DNA of 64,000 bases from Dictyobacter arantiisoli (lineage in GTDB: Bacteria > Chloroflexota > Ktedonobacteria > Ktedonobacterales > Ktedonobacteraceae), in NCBI RefSeq assembly GCF_008326305.1, contig NZ_BIXY01000001.1:1-64000 (forward strand), written 5' to 3'. Positions 54,041 to 61,107 of this stretch are shown in pieces. How positions within the stretch are numbered: the first letter of the stretch is position 1; each line of letters starts with the position of its first letter. The position numbers and the translations under genes were made by a program. Under the pieces are notes generated by a model. The model was not told the origin of the DNA. It ran no database searches and saw only the letters and a program-made list of their open reading frames with translations.

Positions 54041-57000
54041 ATGTTAATCAAACCACCACAGTCAAGCACCTCGAGCATTCGTCAGCTAAAAGATGCCCTC
54101 TGGGATGGCGCGGCAATTACGTCGATCCTCTGGAATCATCGTACGAAAGACTGGGTGACCAATGTACAGGCCGCCGATATTGATAACGACGGCGATATTG
54201 AGGTCTTGCTCAGTTCACGCGATGGGACGGTCCGTGTTCATACTCCGCTCGGCGCGAAAAAATGGGATGCTTCCTCCGAAGGCAACTATATCAGCGCGCT
54301 GTGTGCTATTCCCATTTCCGGTCCACCATCCCCTAATAAGAGAAGCATGCAGAAGCAGGCTTGCGTGATTGTCGGCACGCGTAACGGCCTGGTCTACGCG
54401 CTCGATCAGGATGGTGAGCGTATTCCGAACTGGCAATATACAACCGGGCGTATGGTCCGCCAGATCTACGTCCATCCCAATGCACCAGATTATATCGTCG
54501 TTGGTGGACAAGATCGCATGGTCCATGTGCTCAGCCGAGCCACAGGCCAACCGCTCTGGCGTCCCTATCAAACCGATGGTTGGGTACGTAGCGTTTTTGT
54601 ATGTGATATTGATGGTGATCAGCGCTATGAGATATTGGCAGGATCAGGAGATAAATATCTCTATCTCTTCGATGATCATGGTCAATTGTTGGATAAATTA
54701 AATGTGGGGCATCAAATTTATGCTCTCTTCGCCGCTCCTCTAAGGACGGGGGGACCGATGAAGGTTATCACCAGTTCAAATCGCAGCGAACTCTTCGTCT
54801 GGACAATCGAAAAAGGTTCCGAAGGTCAGTGGGTCGCGCACAAAGATTGGGAATTAACATCCGCCAGTGGGATGTTTGAAGATCGCATCCACGCCATTTA
54901 CGTGGATGATATGAATGATGATCAGGAGCCGGAAATTCTGCTTGGCGCAGAAGATGGCTGGCTGTACATTCTCAATGCAAAAGGTGAACTCCTCTGGAAA
55001 CGCCGTTTCGGGACATGCATCTATAGCCTCTTGTCATCAGATATTAATATCGATGGCCAGAAAGAAATTATTGTGGGGACGGAAGATAGCGGTGTCTATG
55101 CAATACAACTTGAACTCAATAGCAAAGTGTATACAAAAATAACGGAAGAGTATCAACATGCATTGCAAGATGAACAGGTTGATGACAATAATAGCATCTT
55201 AAAAATGTTGACCCCTAGAGAGAAGGCAATCTTGAAAGACTTTATTGACGAACGTCCTCCCATCAGCCATGTGCAAATGGCGCTTAGCAAGGGTATAGAA
55301 TTGATGGAAGAGGGACACTATGAAGCGGCACTCTCACTCCTCTTGCGGGTACGACAACAACGCGTACAATACAACTGGTCACAGCCGATTACGACCAATG
55401 GACATATACGCACTATAGATATCGGACAACTCGAACGACCAGGGAAATATGATCTGGTGGTGGGCACTGATACCGGTTATATCTATGCCATCGATGCGCG
55501 GCAAGGAGCCGATCAGTACATCTGGAAAAAAGATGTGCCGGATCGTATTAGATTTATCGGTGTCGCGAACTTACGCCCGGGCGAGCTCGATTCGGTTGTC
55601 GCACTTGTGGGAAACCGCCACGTCTCCGTCCTCAATCATCAGGGCGAAATCGTTGTAGAACGTGCCTTTGAACAGGAAGCGCAGAAGCCACGCAGCCTAT
55701 ACATCAATAGTTTCCCTACCGACCAGAATAAAGAAGCCGAAATTTTGATCGGACAAGAAAATAAGAGCATTGCGATCTGGGATGCTAACATGGAACATAT
55801 CAAGAAAACTATTCCGACACCCCAGGATAGTAGCATCCTTTATGTATCACGCATCATTCAACCGGGTGCCATCGATATTATCAGTGGCTCAGTCACTGAT
55901 CATGTCTATGCCTACGGCCACGATGGAGCTCTCCTCTGGAGCTTTCAAGCCCAGGATCGTATTCAGGCACTCTGTGTAGACGATATCGACGGTGATGGAA
56001 AGGCCGAAGTCATCGTGGGTTCCGAAGATCGCTATGTCTATGTGCTGAGCAATACGGGCTACCTCAAATGGAAATATCGCATGAAACGAGGTGTCCTGAA
56101 TGTAACCACCGCCAAAATGAAACTGGATAGTGATGATGTAGAACTCAAGACTGCCGTTCTGGTCAGCAGCGCAGATAGCTATCTCTATGCCTTGAAAGCG
56201 AGTGGCGATCTCCTCTGGAAGTACAAGAGCCGTACCCGCATCAAAGCAGTCCAGGCCGCAGACGTCAATGAGGATGGTATTGTTGAGATTGTGGTAGCCA
56301 CAGAAAATCAACTGGATCTCCTTCAGGCTCCTGACCGGAGTTATGTCTTTGAGATTATCCAACAATGCTGGGAAAAGTGGCAGAAATTGCAGCCAGACCG
56401 TCACACAGCCATTATGAAATTCACTCACCATCCAGATGAATTTATCCGCGCCTTTTCTCTGGCCAAACTGGCCGGTCAGCACACACGCTATGAAGAAGAT
56501 ACAAAACGGTTCCATGATGCATTGCGTTACGAAGAGTCTCTAGAGGTCAAAAAAGAACTGGTGCGCGCTATTGTCGTTTTCTTGCTTGTACCTACCTACA
56601 AAGAGGAAAATGCGCGTCAGGCCAGAAACTTTATTCGTCAGCTTTCCGCCGATCCAGAACCTGAAATTCGTCTCGCCATCGTCAACCTTCTGACAGCCCT
56701 GATTGATCTCGATGAAGGCCTCTGTTTTGACTACCTTGAATACTTCACGCATAACGTTGACCTCTGGGTACGCCGTACCGTGGTCCGACAAATCAATACA
56801 CTGGTGGAAGCATATCCCGAACGCACGTTTCATCTCTTACAAATCACGATGAATGATGAGGAGGAATGGATTCAGCAAGAGACTGGGCGCACACTGGCCC
56901 ACTACTTTACCGTGCATCCAGAGCGCGTTATTCACGACAGCCTGCTTCTCCTGTCGGCCCGTATCAAACCAGCCATTCTCGAACAGATTTCGCACTCAAC

Positions 57001-59041
57001 CGATCTGCCAGCCATTCAACACTGGTTTAGCAGCCTGATGTCCCTGCTCACCAGATTCCAGAAACACACCCTGGCAAGCGCATTGGATGATTTTCTTGCC
57101 GCTATCCAGGATCTGCAGGCCTTTTCGCCTCAGTATGGCGATGATTACTTCCAGATCTATACAGAATTTCGCCGCATCTTACAAATACATTCCAGTAATA
57201 CGCTGGCTCAATATCAATGGACTAATACTGCGGATGATGAAGAAAAGGATAAGGCATACAGCATCATCAAGACCTGTATGCATATCTTTGATGAGTTCTG
57301 CGAGGTGGCGAATATTATTCGCGGCTTTGAGAGACGCGAGGCCGTGCGGGATCTGGTCACCAGTTTGATCAGCGCGACTGATAAAATTGAGCTGATACGT
57401 GCCCAACTACGCCAGGAAGAATTGCGGCAGGAACAGGCATATACCCAGGGCTATTATACCCTGCCAGAAATGGCGATCCTTTCCCTTTTATTGGACCAAT
57501 TCTATCAGATTGTCAAGGTTGAGATTAATAGATTACGCGGCAGCGCTCGTCTGGTCGCTGAGATTCGCAATAAAGAGATACAACCCGAAAAGGAAGTAGT
57601 TGTCTCATTATGCGTGAGTAACAAAGGGGTCAGTGCCGCCGATAATATTCGTGTCTGCCTTGCTGAGGCGGAACAGGATTATAAGATTGTCGGAGCCAGA
57701 CAACAAATCCTGACGCAGCTTCCTACCGGAGGAGCGGCCTCAGTCGAGTTTCAGCTTCAGCCCTATAGCCCCGCGCCCCGTCTCCGCTTTCAAATTACAT
57801 ATGATGATGCCGAAATGCACGCAAAAAAGGAAGAGTTTGCAGATGTCTTCATCCTGAAAGATCGGCAACATCCTTACATCGAGATCGCGAATCCTTACAC
57901 CAGCGGTACTCCAATTCGTGATCGCCATATGTTTTATGGTCGGCGTGAAGATATCGATACGCTACGCGAAAAGCTGAGCAGCGTCACAGCCAATAAGGTC
58001 GTGGTCCTCTCGGGACAACGCAGGATGGGCAAGACGAGCCTGGTCTATCAGCTCAAAAAAGAGCTGACCTATGGTCCTCAGGTGCCTGTCCTGATCGATC
58101 TCCAGGGCCATGATTTGCAAAGCATGGGACACTTTCTGTTCGGGATGGCCCAGCGGGTACGTGAGGAGATGCAATCGCAACGACAGATGGTTGTTCCTAT
58201 GGCGGAGCGCTCAGATTTTCTCGCCAATCCTATTGATAGCTTCAACTTCTTCCTCGCACAAACCATTGACTCTTTGCAAAACGAGAAGATCGTCTTCCTC
58301 TTGGACGAATTCGAAATGCTGCAAGAAAAGATTAACAAGGGTCCGCTGAACGAGAATGTCCTGCACTACCTGCGCAGTTTGATGCAACATCGTCAGGGCT
58401 TGAACTTTCTACTCGTCGGCGCGCCACGGATTCGCTATGTCACAGAACCATTGTGGTCAGTCTTCTTTAATATCGCCATTCACCATAACTTAAAGAGGCT
58501 GGAACAGAGCGAAGCCCGGGCCTTGATCACAGAACCTGTCAAAGGCATGCTGGAATACGACATGCTCGCCCTGGAGCGCATGCATAAATTATCGGGCAAC
58601 CTCCCCTACTTTATCCACGTGCTCAGCGAAATCTTGATTTCCTACTGCAACAGGCAACACAAATCCTATGTCACGATCAATGATATCAACAATGTATTAG
58701 AGATCGTGCTGGAAGAACAATCCGGTACGATCAACTGGATCTGGAACCAGCCATCCTCAACAACTGAACGCTTTCTCCTTTCCGTGCTGGCGCAGGATAA
58801 AGGGGAAGACGGTCGCATCTTTACCTTCAGTGATATCTACGCGGAGTGTGATGTACAGGGCTTCCACTATGAACAACAAAAAATAGTTGCCGCCCTCCAA
58901 AATCTGGTACGCGAAGATCTGATTGAAGAACTCCATCATGGAGCACAATACCGCTTACCCGTCGGTTTGTTCAAAGAATGGCTGCGTAAAGCCAAATCGC
59001 CCGAACGCGTGCTGCAAGATGAATGTGCTTACGACGATTAA
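54041..59041 (+). CDS. Giant beta-propeller, HEAT and STAND-like ATPase fusion
   Basis: Protein of about 1,666 residues. Two blocks of FG-GAP/PQQ-like propeller blades (about 40-370 and 450-765) carry calcium-loop-like motifs: DIDNDGDIE, DIDGDQRYE, DMNDDQEPE, DINIDGQKE, DIDGDGKAE, DVNEDGIVE. HEAT-like helices follow (790-970), then a coiled region, an Ig/CARDB-like domain (1167-1275) and an ATPase with NPYTSGTPIRDRHMFYGR, Walker A GQRRMGKTS near 1325 and Walker B VFLLDEFEML near 1416. No signal peptide is evident. The start is uncertain: AGGGG lies 7 nt before the chosen ATG, with ATG 53990 and TTG 53948 as alternatives. Function unknown; the layout fits a sensor-STAND protein. Confidence 0.85.
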   Translation: MLIKPPQSSTSSIRQLKDALWDGAAITSILWNHRTKDWVTNVQAADIDNDGDIEVLLSSRDGTVRVHTPLGAKKWDASSEGNYISALCAIPISGPPSPNKRSMQKQACVIVGTRNGLVYALDQDGERIPNWQYTTGRMVRQIYVHPNAPDYIVVGGQDRMVHVLSRATGQPLWRPYQTDGWVRSVFVCDIDGDQRYEILAGSGDKYLYLFDDHGQLLDKLNVGHQIYALFAAPLRTGGPMKVITSSNRSELFVWTIEKGSEGQWVAHKDWELTSASGMFEDRIHAIYVDDMNDDQEPEILLGAEDGWLYILNAKGELLWKRRFGTCIYSLLSSDINIDGQKEIIVGTEDSGVYAIQLELNSKVYTKITEEYQHALQDEQVDDNNSILKMLTPREKAILKDFIDERPPISHVQMALSKGIELMEEGHYEAALSLLLRVRQQRVQYNWSQPITTNGHIRTIDIGQLERPGKYDLVVGTDTGYIYAIDARQGADQYIWKKDVPDRIRFIGVANLRPGELDSVVALVGNRHVSVLNHQGEIVVERAFEQEAQKPRSLYINSFPTDQNKEAEILIGQENKSIAIWDANMEHIKKTIPTPQDSSILYVSRIIQPGAIDIISGSVTDHVYAYGHDGALLWSFQAQDRIQALCVDDIDGDGKAEVIVGSEDRYVYVLSNTGYLKWKYRMKRGVLNVTTAKMKLDSDDVELKTAVLVSSADSYLYALKASGDLLWKYKSRTRIKAVQAADVNEDGIVEIVVATENQLDLLQAPDRSYVFEIIQQCWEKWQKLQPDRHTAIMKFTHHPDEFIRAFSLAKLAGQHTRYEEDTKRFHDALRYEESLEVKKELVRAIVVFLLVPTYKEENARQARNFIRQLSADPEPEIRLAIVNLLTALIDLDEGLCFDYLEYFTHNVDLWVRRTVVRQINTLVEAYPERTFHLLQITMNDEEEWIQQETGRTLAHYFTVHPERVIHDSLLLLSARIKPAILEQISHSTDLPAIQHWFSSLMSLLTRFQKHTLASALDDFLAAIQDLQAFSPQYGDDYFQIYTEFRRILQIHSSNTLAQYQWTNTADDEEKDKAYSIIKTCMHIFDEFCEVANIIRGFERREAVRDLVTSLISATDKIELIRAQLRQEELRQEQAYTQGYYTLPEMAILSLLLDQFYQIVKVEINRLRGSARLVAEIRNKEIQPEKEVVVSLCVSNKGVSAADNIRVCLAEAEQDYKIVGARQQILTQLPTGGAASVEFQLQPYSPAPRLRFQITYDDAEMHAKKEEFADVFILKDRQHPYIEIANPYTSGTPIRDRHMFYGRREDIDTLREKLSSVTANKVVVLSGQRRMGKTSLVYQLKKELTYGPQVPVLIDLQGHDLQSMGHFLFGMAQRVREEMQSQRQMVVPMAERSDFLANPIDSFNFFLAQTIDSLQNEKIVFLLDEFEMLQEKINKGPLNENVLHYLRSLMQHRQGLNFLLVGAPRIRYVTEPLWSVFFNIAIHHNLKRLEQSEARALITEPVKGMLEYDMLALERMHKLSGNLPYFIHVLSEILISYCNRQHKSYVTINDINNVLEIVLEEQSGTINWIWNQPSSTTERFLLSVLAQDKGEDGRIFTFSDIYAECDVQGFHYEQQKIVAALQNLVREDLIEELHHGAQYRLPVGLFKEWLRKAKSPERVLQDECAYDD

Positions 59042-59050
59042 CATCTGATC

Positions 59051-59084
59051 ATGTGGAATAGTACAGCGCTGTACTATTCCACAT
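59051..59084. terminator. Perfect 34-bp palindrome between convergent genes
   Basis: ATGTGGAATAGTACAGC and its exact complement meet with no spacer (59051-59084), then gatc recurs outside. It lies between the giant gene and the convergent maturase gene, which fits a bidirectional terminator, but it lacks a U-run on both strands. Confidence 0.55.
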
Positions 59085-59109
59085 CCTGATCCTGCCAGAA
59101 CAGATCAAA

Positions 59110-60249
59110 TCAGGCCGTGGCGACCTTGTAGCGCTGCTCAAGATGTTCTAATAACACATCTGTCGTGATCTTGATGCGTAAACGGCAGGCATGCGTTTCT
59201 GTAGAGTCAAAACTACCGTTTTCATGCAACTTATTTGAAGGCGCGCCACCACCACATAAAGCGAAGTAGTCACAACTCTCCCGACAGCTCGCGATGCCGC
59301 GCTGAATTGCTGCATACATCGGCACAAATTTACCATCCTGCAAAATATCTTCCAGTTGTGTGGTGAAGACATTGCCAAAGGTGAATCTGCCATACACAGG
59401 ATGAGTGAAGGAGAGCAATTCAGGTGAGAATGTCGATATGTTGCCCTCATAATCAAAATTGAGGATCGACATTGGTGTATTTGTGCCAGCGTTGTTCGCT
59501 ACCTGGCCCGCCTGTATCTTTGCTAACAGGGTATCGAACTCACGAATAGGTAAAGGGGATTGACTCTGCTCATTTAAGCTTAACAGGCGTTGCAGAAAGC
59601 GTTTATACTGTTCGATACCTGCAAGCGTATGCAGAGACGAATGCCGATTACAACCTTCCACCTCCTCAGGATTCAGTCCTAACCTGCTGGGTTGTAATTC
59701 CGCAAAAAAGTGCCAGAATTCGTCTGGATAGTGGACCGTTTCACCTGTTACTACCGCGATGGCCGAGTAGGGGATATCATTGGCACGCAACAATGCGATG
59801 CCTTTGAGCACACGTTCAAAGGTGCCTCTGTTTTTGCGGTCAACACGCTGCGCATCATGCAGATATTGCGGCCCATCGATACTGACGCCAACATGGATAT
59901 CGTGTTCACGAATAAAGTCGCACCATTGCTGCGTGATCAGGGTAGCGTTGGTCTGAAAAGCATTGCTGATGTGCAAACCATTGACGTTATACTGCTGCTG
60001 CAACAAAAAGGCTTGTCGATAAAAATCAATGGATAGCACAAGGGGTTCTCCGGCATGCCAGATACAGGTCAGCTCGTCTTTAAGAAAAGGCGAGGCGCAA
60101 AGGACCTGAAAGATCTGTGCCAGTGTCGCATTACTCATGCGCCGACTTAAGGTACGCTGCGGCAAGTAGCAATAGCGACAATTAATATTGCAGAATGGTG
60201 TTGGTTGGATCACAACAAGTTGGTTCTTCACAGAGAAGCCTTTCCCCAT
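59110..60249 (-). CDS. Radical SAM/SPASM peptide maturase (cyclophane-forming type likely)
   Basis: Enzyme of 379 residues. The radical SAM cluster motif CNINCRYC (Cys20, 24, 27 from the ATG at 60249) sits in LVVIQPTPFCNINCRYCYLP, closely like GrrM/OscB-type maturases. The C-terminal SPASM region has CRESCDYFALCGGGAP and a final HACRLR, supplying ligands for auxiliary iron-sulfur clusters. Start MGKGFSV or two residues upstream; no strong ribosome site. It is 56 bp downstream of a small ORF on the same strand, the candidate precursor. Role inferred: crosslinking of aromatic residues in a RiPP. Confidence 0.85.
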   Translation of the reverse strand: MGKGFSVKNQLVVIQPTPFCNINCRYCYLPQRTLSRRMSNATLAQIFQVLCASPFLKDELTCIWHAGEPLVLSIDFYRQAFLLQQQYNVNGLHISNAFQTNATLITQQWCDFIREHDIHVGVSIDGPQYLHDAQRVDRKNRGTFERVLKGIALLRANDIPYSAIAVVTGETVHYPDEFWHFFAELQPSRLGLNPEEVEGCNRHSSLHTLAGIEQYKRFLQRLLSLNEQSQSPLPIREFDTLLAKIQAGQVANNAGTNTPMSILNFDYEGNISTFSPELLSFTHPVYGRFTFGNVFTTQLEDILQDGKFVPMYAAIQRGIASCRESCDYFALCGGGAPSNKLHENGSFDSTETHACRLRIKITTDVLLEHLEQRYKVATA

Positions 60250-60305
60250 AAACATTCAGGGCCCATACCTGATCACGCGATATATGTGTTTTTGAAGCAC
60301 AGCAT

Positions 60306-60641
60306 TTATTTCTCAGCATCAGTCCAGCCATCATCCCATCCAAACAAGCCTTGATTTGTTTGACGCAGATCAATCTTATACACTGCTGCAAGCTTACGTA
60401 ACTGTGCACGGATAAATGGGGAGAAGAGCCATGCTTGATAGGGGGAAAACGAACTGCTTACTCCATGCGAAATGTTGAGGAACTTGCTCGCTTCATCGCA
60501 TGTATGCTGTTGATCACTATCAGTACATTTTTCAATTTCCAAGGATATCATACATGTTGTGGCTTCTGAGAGCATATGCTGGCGCACGCTGGCAATGCGC
60601 TCAGCAAGAGGTGGCGGTTCAGTTTCAGAAGTAATCGTCAT
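60306..60641 (-). CDS. Candidate RiPP precursor of the radical SAM maturase
   Basis: Protein of 111 residues upstream of the maturase gene. GAGGAG precedes the ATG at 60641; the frame is open to 60728. The first 97 residues (SETEPPPLAERIASVRQHML..., FSPYQAWLFSPFIRAQLRKLAAVYKI) could be leader. The C-terminus GLFGWDDGWTDAEK (98-111) holds two Trp-x-Asp triplets, WDD at 102-104 and WTD at 106-108, matching the three-residue cyclophane pattern of such maturases. No known family recognised. It could instead be an unrelated small protein. Confidence 0.6.
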   Translation of the reverse strand: MTITSETEPPPLAERIASVRQHMLSEATTCMISLEIEKCTDSDQQHTCDEASKFLNISHGVSSSFSPYQAWLFSPFIRAQLRKLAAVYKIDLRQTNQGLFGWDDGWTDAEK

Positions 60642-61107
60642 AGGCCTGGCTCCTCTGCTGGTTAAGCGGCATCCAGTGAAATACATGGATGCGTCAACGA
60701 TTACTCCAATTCTAACATAAGATAACACAAATTTCTATACTACCTATATGGCATTTTTAAACATATAGACCAATAAATGTAATCAGTTTATGACTAATGG
60801 TATCTACATCATTTTCAATGTGCATTTATGTGCCAACCCCATGCCATTTTTGAAGCACCATGAGATCACTTTTAGCCATCGGTATCCCATTGATCGTGCT
60901 ATCCCCACGGCAATAAAGTGCTTTTTTTATGAGCTGCACAGATTCGGCAGAAGACTGCATACCTCTGATTCTATACTCTGTAGTATACGATATTATACCA
61001 GCTTGTACCATAGTATTTCACAATTTCATTCTAAGAAAGCATGCAATACACAACGCCATCTATAGGATAAAAAAATTTAGGGCAGCCCCACGAAAGGATG
61101 TTTATCT
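60642..61107. other. Intergenic region between the precursor and NACHT genes
   Basis: Divergent region of 466 bp. The promoters of the RiPP-like pair and the NACHT gene should lie here. No repeat, ORF or RNA motif was recognised. Confidence 0.35.
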
